Shown here: positions 1 to 10,833 of the stretch, piece after piece
How the letters are laid out: each line of letters begins with the position of its first letter
How positions within the stretch are numbered: position 1 is the stretch's first letter
NCBI GenBank assembly: GCA_963932145.1
Contig: OZ010581.1
Coordinates: 88,826,055-88,890,054, forward strand
Reading direction: 5' to 3'
Length of the DNA: 64,000 nt
DNA from: Acanthosepion lycidas
Taxonomy: Eukaryota; Mollusca; Cephalopoda; Sepiida; Sepiidae
Notes under the pieces: model-generated
Database searches by the model: none
Told to the model about the DNA's origin: nothing
Seen by the model: the letters and a program-made list of their open reading frames with translations, nothing else
Position numbers and translations under genes: made by a program

Positions 1-1320
1 GCTGTTGGGCGCTTTTGCGCTGTCTAGGTCGGTCCGTCAGGGTTGTCCACTGTCGCCCCTACTTTATGCTTTGGCGTTGGAGCCTCTCCTTTGCCGGCTG
101 AGAGACAGGGCGTGCAGTCCGGCCTAACGTCGAATCGCCGTTCATGGAGGGTTTCCGCGTACGCAGATGACGAATCTGCGTTCGTGTCATCCCGCAGCGA
201 TATTGAGGCGGTACCAAAGCGCTTGATCGGTACGAAAAGGTGACAGGGACCAAGATTAACCGTGACAAGTCGTCCGGCTTGCGGTTAGGTGCTTGGAAGG
301 GGGTCAATCTTCTGAGACTCTTCGGTTGGACGGACGGTCCTGTCCGCATTCATGGAGTGTGGTTTGGACCCGACCACCAGCTGGAGAAAAATTGGTCTGA
401 AGTACGAGCAAAGATCAACACGACCGGTCAAACCTTGGCGACGACGGAGGTTGTCCGTGAAAGGCAGGGCAGATACGTGTGCCACTTGCGTCTTCCCGAT
501 TGTCCTTTATCGATTGTCCGTACATCCTCTCTGTAAAGACCATAGGAAGCCGCTCGAGCGCTCGCTATTATCCATTTTATGGAGGTGACGCGGGCATCAG
601 GTAAACAGACGAGTCTGTGCACAACGTCTGTGTCATGCGGTGCTGGGAATGCCATACTTGGTGAGTCACAAACTCGCCTCGAGGCTGGCTTTCCTACGCC
701 GCGCATTGACAAGAGATTCTATAACGGCAGGGATTGTTAGGGACGCATTCCCTTTCCTTACTATCAGTCCCCTGAGCTCGCGGATTGAGCGCCATTGTAA
801 GCCCCGGGTTCAATCGGATTTTCTTCGCAAGTGTCGGTCAGCCTTGTTAGCTGTTCCTTGGTCCAGTGACCTATCACAGCCTATGAAGGTCTTCTATCGT
901 TATTTAGTTGAGGGGGTTGTGAAGGATCCTCTACGTGAGCGGCTCGAAATATCGGGGGAGGAGTTTCGCTCTTTCTTTGTCTTGGGTGGCAGCGGCGTAT
1001 TATTTCAGTAACTCTGAGTTGACGGCTCGTCTCGCTCCCGAACAGCTAGTGCTCATTGATTACGCATACGCATGTGACAATTTGTCGCCCCGTTTTCTGG
1101 GGTGAAACGGATGGTGTTTCTCACGCTGCTGGCCACAGGTTCGAATGGTGATTTGGACGACGCGAATGGAGGAAGTCATGCGAGGCAACGGTTTTCTTAT
1201 CAGAATCTAATCCGATTCTTTGAACTTCAGCTCAAGATGAAGATTAGAACTGATAGAAAATGCTTGCATTCAACTGTCTTCAGCGAAAGGTGGTTGACGA
1301 GGCGAGATTGGTCCGTTTGA
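1..1320 (+). pseudogene. LINE ORF2 remnant: reverse transcriptase thumb and C-terminal region
   Basis: Around bases 28-110 the translation gives SVRQGCPLSPLLYALALEPL, which is RT motif B in the form seen in Tx1/L1-type elements. The catalytic block AYADDESAFV follows at about 157-186. A frameshift then leads to TGTKINRDKSSGLRLGAWKG at 243-302, which matches copy 2 (TGAKINRDKSVGLR near 48130). Further downstream, pieces such as YRLSVHPL (about 500-530) and GMPYLVSHKLASRLAFLRR (about 646-700) belong to the region between RT and the C-terminal Cys/His motif. The reading frame changes at least three times and stops are frequent, so this copy cannot make protein. Confidence 0.8.
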
Positions 1321-1403
1321 ACGGGGCTAGCATTGATTTTCTCTTTTAGTTCAACCTACGTCACATCGGGGTGGTATCGTGCAGTGCCCTCCACTTGGTT
1401 AGG

Positions 1404-1767
1404 TATTATGGGATCCACCCTTTTTTGATATAAATGGACTCGTCCTGCTGCCATAAAATAGCCACAGTCAGTCAGTCAGGGAGTCTGATAGTAGAGGAAC
1501 AGGGCAGAGGAACAGGGTGGAGGAACAGAGTGGAAAGTACATAGACACTGTGAGTTGACGTTAGAAGTCAGTTACAAGGACGCCCGACACTAAGGAAGTT
1601 TACTTCAAGACTGTATATAGCGATCTTTGATTAATACTAACTGGCGTTCCTGGATTTTACTAACAGCATTACCTTTTGTATTTTGTGTAATTACATCTAA
1701 TTTCTTAGCTTAAATACTTGCGTTTGTCATTTATTGGAGACCGATTTTTCACGCGGAATCCACAACA
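1404..1767 (+). mobile_element. Solo LTR of an LTR retrotransposon, nested in the LINE
   Basis: The 364-bp segment is bracketed by a perfect 5-bp direct repeat, TTAGG, at 1399-1403 and 1768-1772. It ends in CACAACA and starts TATTAT, so the expected terminal TG has probably decayed to TA. Removing it together with one TTAGG restores a continuous LINE 3' region that matches copy 2 (GGTTAGGCAAA near 49400). A TATAAAT box lies at about 1430-1436, and a short tandem motif, GAGGAACAGGG and variants, repeats three times at about 1494-1533. No internal retrotransposon region is present, as expected after recombination between two LTRs. Orientation is inferred from the TATA box. The superfamily is not determined. 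Confidence 0.75.
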
Positions 1768-2345
1768 TTAGGTTAGACAAACTTTTATGTACCTAGTTAA
1801 TGTGAGTAAATGTTGTTCTAGGCCTGTTCCCGGCTGCCTCTTTAGTTATGATACAAGTTAAGATTCCCAAACTTCCAAGTTTGCTGTTGGCCCTCTTTCA
1901 TCTCGACTGGGTCAGCTTTTTATTCCCCATGTCCGTCTATATAGTTTCTTGATTTTGTCACATGGACAGGATACAGAGGCCCTACAAACATCACTTATGT
2001 TTAGTTGATTTTGTGTTTTCGTTTGGTTTGTTTTATGGTTCATTCCCCCCCCTTTCATTTTTCATCATAAATTTTTATATATAATTATTCATTATCATTA
2101 AATTTTTATGGAATGGGGCGTGTTTTGTAAAACCCCATTTTGAGGATGCGGTATTATGGTGTATGGAGGATTGATTGGTGACGGACGTGTGTTTTTGGTG
2201 AATGGGAAAATTGTAATGTGTGAATAGGTCGTGAATCGGATTAGCTAAGTATAAGATTGTTAGTGACGACCAGACTCAACCACCCCCACTTTTTTGGCCT
2301 TTCGCCGTAATTGTTTATTTTGCACAATATATAAACATTTCTAAG

Positions 2346-3879
2346 AAAACAGATTACGATTCGCATTTAATCTTTCGTCTCCAATACTACCTGGATTTAC
2401 TAAAAACAAAATAATTTCCATGTCTGAAGATGACTGTATGTGCAGTTGAAAGTACTAGCAGATTAAAAAAAAAAGACCTTATACAGCTTGTAGTTACTTA
2501 AAACAAGGATCGTAACATTCATCGTGTGGTTCGTAGGTTAATGCAACTTTAAAATTATTTGCAAAGAGTTTTCGCCATTTTATATCATTAACTTTACTAA
2601 TCTACTTTTTGTATAAATGATTCATTGTAATATAAATTGAACTGCACAACATATTTGATTTATATATATTAAGAACATTGAATACATTGTATTTATTAGA
2701 TTTATTATGAAGTGGCATGAATAATTTTACTCTGTTTATATTTTATATCTAAGTGTGAGATTTATTTCTTTGTTGTTGTTTTTACAAAAGTGGTCGTCAT
2801 TTTCGGAATTAGAGGTAAGGGTTTTTGTAATTTTTATGTTGTTTATCTTGGCTCATAATCGCCGATTTCTTTTTTTTTATTATCTATTATTATTTATATT
2901 CAAAGATTCTTTAACAACATTAAGTATGAATTTTATTTCTTTACATTTTCTTATTTATTAATTGAAATGTGACGTAATTAAAGTTTTATTGAAAACGCGT
3001 TCCCAGTTATAACGTTTTGTCTTGTTTTTACTACTAGTTAATTTCTTTTAATATTTTTCTTTCAAATAACAATAATAATAATAATAGTTATAATAATAAA
3101 CTTTTCTCTTATACTTTCTAATAATTTATACTTTGTAGCAATATATTGCACACTGAGGACGATCTGTATACCTCCGACATCCGGTATATGTTCGATACTT
3201 GTAGGTGGCAGTGGGTGGAAATAGTACCTTTGTCACTCAGCTACTGCTCTTATTATTAAGATAGACGGACAACAATGGTCTTCACCCATCCCCTAAATAA
3301 CCAATCTCTGTAAACCGCTTCAGCAGGTGGACTAAATCACGTGAAATTACCATCGAAAGGTGCTGCATTCTTCTGTGCACTAATAGTATCGGAAAGGTAT
3401 AAATCCATGATAATAAAAGCTGAGGGGTTTTGTTCATTGAGATCGTGATTATTATTTGCAACAACTCCTTTTTATCAGCACTTCCAATAAGTGTATCAGA
3501 TTCTAGACAAGCCTTCACCACTCTAAACAAATCTTTTGTGTGGATAGTCTGAAGTTCAGTAAGATAGTAATTCAGTTCTGTATTTTTACTTTGCTATTCC
3601 ACCTGAGCAACAAGTCCATTGGCGGGAGGTTTAAGGTGACGGGGACAGGTACAGGATAGTACTGGAAGTCTCTAGATGGCGCTGCCGCAATGGCGACAAT
3701 TGGGTGATGGCCGTTCTTGCACAAAACCCTGAGCAATTGTGCTGTTTGTGTCCTCCCATGGTAACAAAGCAGGTCTATTTAAACATAGCATTGCTTTCCC
3801 TAATTGCTAGAAAATATGCCCTGTCACCCCTCTGAAAAAATAATTGATTTCATTATGACTAGTCATAGAACTCGACAAC
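2346..3879. other. AT-rich stretch with no recognised gene
   Basis: The sequence is AT-rich and T-rich, with a small (AAT)n cluster near 3070-3100. Short open frames exist but show no recognisable motif. From about 3140 the base composition is more balanced and could hold an old interspersed repeat, but I could not match it to anything else in the window. Confidence 0.5.
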
Positions 3880-5075
3880 AATTCTTCTGCCACTATTGTG
3901 AACTGATATGCCCCAACCATGAACACCCCTGCGTCGGAAATTGATGACTTTTATGATCAACTACGTACAGTCATTTCGAAAGTTCCACATAGAGACAGAC
4001 TTGTTATTATGGAAGAATTTAATACACGGGTTGGTGCTGACCCCAAGACATGGCCTGGTGTCTTGGCACTCACGTGATCGGGAGTAAGAATTCTAATGGG
4101 CTACGACTACTTTCTCTCTGCCAAGAATTCGATGTCACCATCACTAACACACGTTATCCGCAGACCAATCATCACAAAATGACTTGGATGCATCACAGAT
4201 CCAAAGATTAGCATATGATTGACTACATTATCACCAAGAAACGTGACGCGAAATACTTCTGTAATACCCGCTCTTTCAAAAACTTGCTATCATTCAGACC
4301 ATGCTCGGCTAGGGAGCAAAGGATCCATTCGACTCGTACGCAAGAAACCTCTCGTTAGCACTATGGTTCCTATATGAATCAACAATTCATCCCTGAATTC
4401 TGATGTTAAGAAGAAATAACTCTCTAACACACTGGATTCGAGGCTGGATGCAGTTGTGATCTTATGAGACAATGAATACTCATGACATTTATTTCAGCTC
4501 CCTTGAAGTTCTAGGACTTCCTATAAGGAATCATCAATACTGGTTCGATATAAATGATACTCACGTTCATCATCTGATCCAGAAGATTCAGGATTCACAC
4601 AAAATATTCTTAAACAACAAAAATAGTCCATAAGAAAAACGCATATATAAGCAGTTTAAGCGGGAAGCGCTCTCATAAAAATGAAAACTGAAAGAATCTT
4701 GGTGATCTGATAAGTTTGGGAAAATCCAGGCAGCAGCCGACAGAAAATATCCCAATGCATTATATGAAGGCCTAAAAAGGTGTACAGCCCACACTCCACA
4801 CAGACAAGAAGGAAATTATATCACGATAGAAAAACACTTTGAAACTGTCCTTAATTCCACCTCTGCCATCGATGAAAACGTCATTAGTTCAATTCAGCAG
4901 CAATCAGAAATTTCCCACTTGTATCTTGAGCCATGCGTAAAGGAAATCCAGGATTCTATCAAGCAATTGTCTTCGAACAAAGCCCCAGGAAAAAAATTAT
5001 ATTCTCCCCGAAATTTTTAAATATGGTTATACTTGAGTTTATGGGAAAATATTCTTACCTGAGTCTGCAATTGAT
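3880..5075 (+). pseudogene. LINE ORF fragment: APE endonuclease and start of RT (type A)
   Basis: Translations in shifting frames give the body of an apurinic-type endonuclease. They include SEIDDFYDQLRTVISKVP (about 3930-3985), EEFNTRVGAD in place of the usual GDFNARVG (about 4012-4042), SNGLRLLSLCQEFDVTITNT (about 4092-4150), then MTWMHHRSKD and HMIDYIITKKRD (about 4180-4240). Farther on come AADRK and KHFETVLNSTSAIDENVI (about 4830-4885) and IKQLSSNKAPG (about 4957-4990), the linker and first RT block of the same protein type. This architecture is common in invertebrate LINEs annotated as endonuclease-reverse transcriptase; I would place it near RTE but cannot prove the clade. Frameshifts and stops are numerous, and the RT catalytic part is missing. 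Confidence 0.75.
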
Positions 5076-6901
5076 GACCCCATTTTTTGTGGAGGTCTTA
5101 CCTTCTACATGGGATGAATTCGGTGTATTCTAGTCTCTATCGATAGAGCAAACGAGATATAGTTTATACATATTTTGGTAAGTGCATGATAGAGAGATGG
5201 ATAGATACATAGATAGATCCTTGTCTTTTAAAGTATTTTTCTCAACAAAGAGATCCAGTCATCAGATTAAATGAAGATGCACTTTGTCATCAATGGTATT
5301 GAGGAGATAAATGCCGATCAACCCAGCCATAAGTTTTAATCTCACCTAATTACATTTTTCAAACTTTGGTAATGCAGATCTTAAGGTCAATGTAACTTCT
5401 CCACAATTCAACTGGGAATGATTTTCTTTCTTATATTAAGCGATCATAATAGATAAGTGTTATGGCATACATTATTCAATTCTCAATTACGGCAGCCAAT
5501 CTTTTGATATACGTGTTGACATAGATTTATATAAATGAATTAATTAACAAGGAATAATTTACTGACAACCAAAATTAACTTTTAATAAATTTGTACGGAT
5601 TTTCATTCTCCCCAACCCCAAAATATAAGCGTATTTTCCAAATTGACTATTTTTTTTATTTCTTTGCCTAAACTTGTGAATATTTGAATGGCCAATAAGT
5701 CCCATTTTTTTTTTTTGTTGATTCAAATTTTTTTTCACTCGTCTGCACATCATTGATTTCATCGATTTGACCTATGTTTGTTTACGCAATCCATCACACA
5801 ATCATAATCGATCATGCCTTGCTGTTTATATGTACGTATTTACTTACCAATATATTTAAATTTAGTTTTGTCTGGTTGACCCCAAGCAATTTTTTTCTCT
5901 TTCTTACCCTCAAACTCTCTCTGTCAGTTACTTTATCGAATTTTCACAGTTCGAAAGATATTTGCGACAGTGTTTGATGTTCGAGCCCAGGTGTTGTTAA
6001 ATTCAAATATTCTAGGATTGTCTGCTTAATTTTTAGGAATTCTTACAATTTTCGAATAAGATGTTGCACATTGGGATTATTCCGACGATGTTATTTTAGC
6101 AACTACTTTCCATCATTTCATCAAAAAACTCGGTTTTGTCAGTGTGACAGTCAAGATTGTGTTGGCAATTCACTACAATGTTTGGTCTGTTTGACTTCAA
6201 ATTAGGTAAAAATTTTGCAAGGTAGATACATTTACATTGGAAAGGTCTAAAAATCGAAAAGCCCTCATCTGTGAGACCTACATCCACGTGTAATACACAG
6301 GAACAAGACTGTCCATAACTTTTATATTACAAATGTCACCTTAATTTAAAAAAAAACATAATTCTTTACGTTGAAAATTATTCGAGGGAGCCCTGGTAAA
6401 AATATTACCAATAAGAAACACGCGTCAAAAACAATAATATTACATCATAAATATTTACTATTCTTAAAGAATATAACGTATATTTAAGTACCGCGATCAA
6501 TGTTGCCGTAAAAATGACTAGTCAACATACGGACAATCTCCAAACATTAATAATGCCTACTAGACACACACTCACACACATGCATATACATACATATATA
6601 CATACATATATACATACATATATACATTATCATCTGAATCCTATATAGACAAATAATACCTTTACATACATAAATTACACATACGCACGTTGCTTGACTA
6701 GTCAAATGTCTGTGAAGTCTGCTTAACCAATTAAAATTCAATCAATACAAAAATATAAAAAAAATACTAGAATGTTTTCCATATCTCTGCCGAAAGTGTA
6801 ATAAATATTAAATATGTTAGATTTATAAACGGTTCCTATTTGTTCTTTATCCTATTATTCTGTCGGACTCCGATCTAAATTTGTTCTGTATCTGATCCCA
6901 A

Positions 6902-6969
<68 letters not shown>

Positions 6970-7226
6970 GTGTATGTATGTATGTGTGTGTGTGTGTTAA
7001 ATGGTTGATGTGAGATATCCGAACAAATTACTTAAACGTTTTTTATAACCATAGTTGTTGGTGATTTTGTCATACTCTTTTCTGACAGTTATATTTTGAA
7101 AATACGCACATATAATAATACCCAGCGAAAATATGAATTTTCAACATCCAACTGGGTTTTACGCATTCCATCTTTATAGTTATATTAGTATATGCATTTT
7201 TCTCTGCTTAGGTGTGCATACGTTAT
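5076..7226. other. AT-rich stretch, no gene recognised
   Basis: I see no coding homology here. The stretch contains scattered CATATATACATA-type low-complexity sequence (about 6580-6640) and a (TA)n tract at about 6905-6965, followed by (TG)n near 6970-6997. Confidence 0.5.
6905..6965. repeat. (TA)n microsatellite
   Basis: About 30 uninterrupted TA units, followed by a short GTAT/GTGT run to about 6997. Confidence 0.95.
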
Positions 7227-7230
7227 ATAT

Positions 7231-7286
<56 letters not shown>
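7227..7286. repeat. (AC)n-(AT)n compound microsatellite
   Basis: A short AC run passes into an AT run directly upstream of the decayed Penelope-like coding region. Confidence 0.95.
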
Positions 7287-7288
<2 letters not shown>

Positions 7289-8346
7289 ACTAACGGACAT
7301 CATAAACCAACTCATCACACCATAAATTTCAATAAATATAGCATTAAATCAACTCTACAATTAATCCAAATCATTCAAACACAAAAGCCGATAATGAAAA
7401 TTGATGTTGAAAATTTCTTCATCAATATCCCAGTTAGAGAAACGATTGATATAATTATAAGAAACATATAAATATTCCATCTCTCTCTCCATTAAAAATT
7501 AAACCCAACATACTATGGAAACTACTTTTAATTTGTACTACTGATGTTGTTCTTTTCTTTGACCACAGAAACGATATATATATACAAGGTGACTCTGTTT
7601 CTACATCAGTTCTGGGTTCAGATTTTAGTAACGTTTATATGCCTAGCCTTGAAAGTAATATATTCAATATTTTAAAACCCCTCCATCTACCTAAGATATG
7701 TTGATGATATACTAATTCTAATAAAAATAAATATATTAAAGAAATTCATGAACTACAAACAAATTTTAAGAAATCTATGTCGTTCTTAAAATCACATATG
7801 AACGTAATAATAATAATAAAAATTTTTTCTTTGATATATTGATAGATACTAATAGTAATACATTCATTAACTCCCCATAAAAAAGAAAAAAAAAGAAAAA
7901 AGAAACTACTGCAATCTTAAGTATAAGGGCAAATGTCCTAGAAAATAGCAATTATACAAAATCTAATAAACCGTACGAAAGTTAACTCATCCATAAAAAA
8001 ATATTTCCTGCACTGAACTAAAGAACAATAAACAAACTATAATTAATAATGACTTTCCTAACTACATTGTTGATGAACAAATAAGATGGTCTATTAGAAA
8101 TTTAAATATAGATCAAAAAGAACATAATACTTCCTCACATAAGCCTAAGCATATCAAGCGTTTATATCGTAATTAGATTCGATCTTAATAAAAACAAAAT
8201 TAAAAATCCTCACAAAATCTCATAAATACTAATGTATCCCCTACACACCCAGTAAAATAAAATGAATTATATACTATACTGAATCCGATACTACTAAGTT
8301 AATCATATACAAAACCTCCTCCCCACCATAATATATATACGTATTG

Positions 8347-8411
<65 letters not shown>

Positions 8412-9080
8412 CAGATGACACTTGGAAGATTGTATCTCCGACAAAAAATAAGGTAATGTATGATATTTATACCACAATCACGTTTTCAAGACGGCTCACT
8501 CTACACATAATTGATTCGTCATCTATTGCTTAACATCTGCAAAAAAATTCCTGTCCACATTCAAAATTTAGAAGAATATTAGTGGAAAATGCATGTATGC
8601 AAGAAATGAATAAGCTGAAACTACAAAATCTTGAATCTATCTTTATTAAACAATTAAGACCAACACTCAACAAAATTAACTATAGATATAGTACACGTTC
8701 TGAAATTCTTATAGTATATATATATATATATTTTAATATCTTATTTACTACTAACACTTTAAAACAAATACATTATAAACTTCTATTTATATGTCAAATA
8801 TTAATTGTTACATTCCTTCCATTGAAATTTTAAAATTATAAAATTGACGTTATGTTCATGAGCCTATTCACAATTGTAATAATTCAAGCAAAACGAATTT
8901 CTCCATTTCTTTAAATCAGCATTTGTGAGTTTACGCATAACCTGAATTGTTAACGGTTTAACTACAAACGCAAAAATTTATTTCGAACAAACACAATTAT
9001 TTGTCTTCGACATCAAAAACCTGATGATGACATTGGAAACTATCGACAGTACTCGGGAAAACTAACATAAATAAATATAA
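7280..9080 (+). mobile_element. Decayed Penelope-like element (PLE-3)
   Basis: This is a heavily mutated Penelope-type retroelement. Reading frames drift, but the order of blocks is diagnostic. RT motif A appears as KIDVENFFINIPV at about 7397-7435. A motif-B-like block, GSDFSNVYM, lies near 7616-7642. YVDDIL is at about 7697-7715, and ELQTNFKKS follows at 7751-7778. FDILIDTNSNTFIN, the usual FLDVLID block, lies near 7832-7874. NDFPNYIVDEQIR is at about 8050-8088. A GIY-YIG-type endonuclease remnant follows at 8470-8730, with SRRLTLHII, ILVENACMQ and LESIFIKQLRPTLN. A (TA)n expansion at 8351-8406 splits RT from endonuclease. The 3' limit is a guess near 9080, where CTGATGATGACATTGGAAAC could be a ruined hammerhead core. 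The other PLEs in the window are a different lineage. Confidence 0.75.
8351..8406. repeat. (TA)n microsatellite inside the decayed PLE
   Basis: About 28 TA units lie between the reverse transcriptase part and the GIY-YIG part of the element. Confidence 0.95.
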
Positions 9081-9225
9081 CCCTAGTACCTTTCTTGCTG
9101 TCGTTAATCATGAAACAAGAAAGATTATACGTGATTGCGAAAGGATTGTATTGAAAATAAATAAACACGTATAAATTGTTTAACCAATCATGTTCAAATT
9201 AAATTATGCTGCCAAATATACGGAA

Positions 9226-9335
<110 letters not shown>

Positions 9336-9337
9336 AT

Positions 9338-10160
9338 CACCCCGATACTGGTTTTCAGACATGTTTTGTTCATGGTATAGTCACAGCCACGTACACCAGC
9401 CATTGAAAACAAGAACGTATATACTGAAATATTGTTTTGATAAAACGACACTTATCGTGAGTTTTCCTGGGTATTTGATCGTGATAGCCTTTCGTAACTG
9501 TCTTGGCAAGTTAGCATCATATACTGCATTGATCGTCCGGCGGTTTTTAGTAGATAAACACTATGCATTTTGCATCCCAAAACGCTGAGATTATCACCTT
9601 GCCTACAGATTAAACGACAATAACCTTTTTGTGGCAGTTTTGGAGCAGTGTTTCAACTCTATGGATTTTCACTTTGTCTCTGATTCAAAGTGATGAACCC
9701 AACACACATCCTGGTTTAGGAAACATTCAAGGAAACTAACTGAATCTGTGTCAAACAATGTCAGATTTTCCTGTGATGTAATCAGTCTGGTTCGATTCTA
9801 ATCAGGTGTCAGAAGATGTGGCAACCACCGAGCAGAAACCATCGGCATGCCAAGTTCATTGTGCAAAATATATTTAACTCTCTCACAGAATATTTTTATA
9901 GCGTTGGTTATTTAATTTATAGTCAATCGCCTGCCATCTATCACTATGTGGTGAACACTATCAATGTTTTCTTCTATGGTGGCAGTTACAGGACGTTCAG
10001 ACCTTGGGTCATCATCAAGACAGTCACTTCTCCTAAATTTAGCTTTGATAACATTGATAAAGCTGGAATATCATCCCCTAAAGTAGTAATCATGTCAAAC
10101 GCTTTTTCTGCAGGTACTTGATAAAACCACTATGCAAAAACTTGCTACTAGTTATGTTTG
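9338..10160 (-). pseudogene. Mariner (DD34D-type) transposase relic
   Basis: Minus-strand translation gives most of a mariner transposase in order, with frame changes. The N-terminal half shows KAFDMITTLGDDIPALS (about 10050-10100) and then DDDPRSERPVTATIEENID (about 9962-10020), the DNA-binding domain and linker. Next comes ILHNELGMPMVSARWLPHLL (about 9810-9870). The catalytic core includes WVHHFESETK (about 9680-9710), ISAFWDAKCIVFIYYL (about 9545-9595), VSFYQNN and MAGVRGCDY (about 9375-9450). These are the usual HHFEPETK, FWDAKGI, LFHQDNAPAH and AAVRDCGF blocks. In the HQDNAPAH block the catalytic Asp appears as N in YQNN. The last third of the protein, with the final catalytic Asp, is absent because homology stops at the (TA)n-(GA)n tract. 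Confidence 0.85.
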
Positions 10161-10511
10161 GAGTCTTTAACAGTCAGTTTACCGGGAAAGAAAGAATGTA
10201 GTTATTAAGAAGAGGAAATGAAGTTAATGCATGCAAGTTTCACAGCACTGGCATCACTTCATCTTAGTCAACCTATGAATTTGTCAGTCCACCCTCATAG
10301 AAGGGATTTTAAGAACAATTATTCGAACGACAGGTTCTAATTCTTTTGTTTGCGTGTTGAATTTGATCAAAAGGAAAAAAATAACTGACATAAATATTTT
10401 TGTAATATTCAAGTTTCCAAAATCTTAACTGAAAATGTTGCATAAAAAAGAACTTCAAGCCAGCCTAATATATTCCAGATAACCGTTACTTTTTTTATTA
10501 AATTTTTATTA

Positions 10512-10751
10512 TTAGGTTGATGTACAATTATCAGGCGTTTCTGTAAGCGAGAGTTATTTGTTAATAAAAATGGCTTTTATGTTTACTTTTTAATAAAAAT
10601 CTTATTTTATTTTCAGCTTATAAAAATGCGTGTCGATAATCATACGCTCCGGAATAATCATTTAAAAATGTTTTTGTTCAATTGTTATGTCCTTTTTCTC
10701 TTATTAAATATTGTTAAAAAAACGCCTGATACTTATGCACCAAGTCAATTA
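10512..10751. mobile_element. Mariner-type MITE with about 30-bp inverted ends
   Basis: The left end reads TTAGGTTGATGTACAATTAT and continues into CAGGCGTTT. The right end, read on the opposite strand, carries the same TTGGTGCA, TATCAGGCGTTT block. A TA dinucleotide flanks each side (510-511 and 752-753), the normal mariner target duplication. The 240-bp element has no coding capacity. It lies about 350 bp from the mariner transposase relic, but I cannot show that this relic mobilised it. Confidence 0.65.
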
Positions 10752-10833
10752 TAGAAGTTAGTCTGATGTCGATTTGGAGCGAAATTCAAGAAGGAGGTCG
10801 TTCCAAGTAATGTAAACGAGATGTATACCTTAA

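Larger units (their letters stand above)
1..2340 (+). mobile_element. Tx1-type non-LTR retrotransposon (LINE), 3' half, copy 1
   Basis: This is the 3' part of a Tx1/L1-group LINE. The window edge cuts it inside the reverse transcriptase, and it runs through a long 3' untranslated region. Its identity rests on the RT fragments and on a second, longer copy at 45775-50095 with the same domain order. The two copies also share a 3' tail: both contain a GGTATTATGGTG block, an AGCTAAGT-type block, a C-rich tract and a TTTTTGGCCTT block shortly before the end. A solo LTR at 1404-1767 interrupts it, and removing that LTR joins sequence that aligns with copy 2 around 49400. The exact 3' end is uncertain by some tens of bases. 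Confidence 0.8.
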
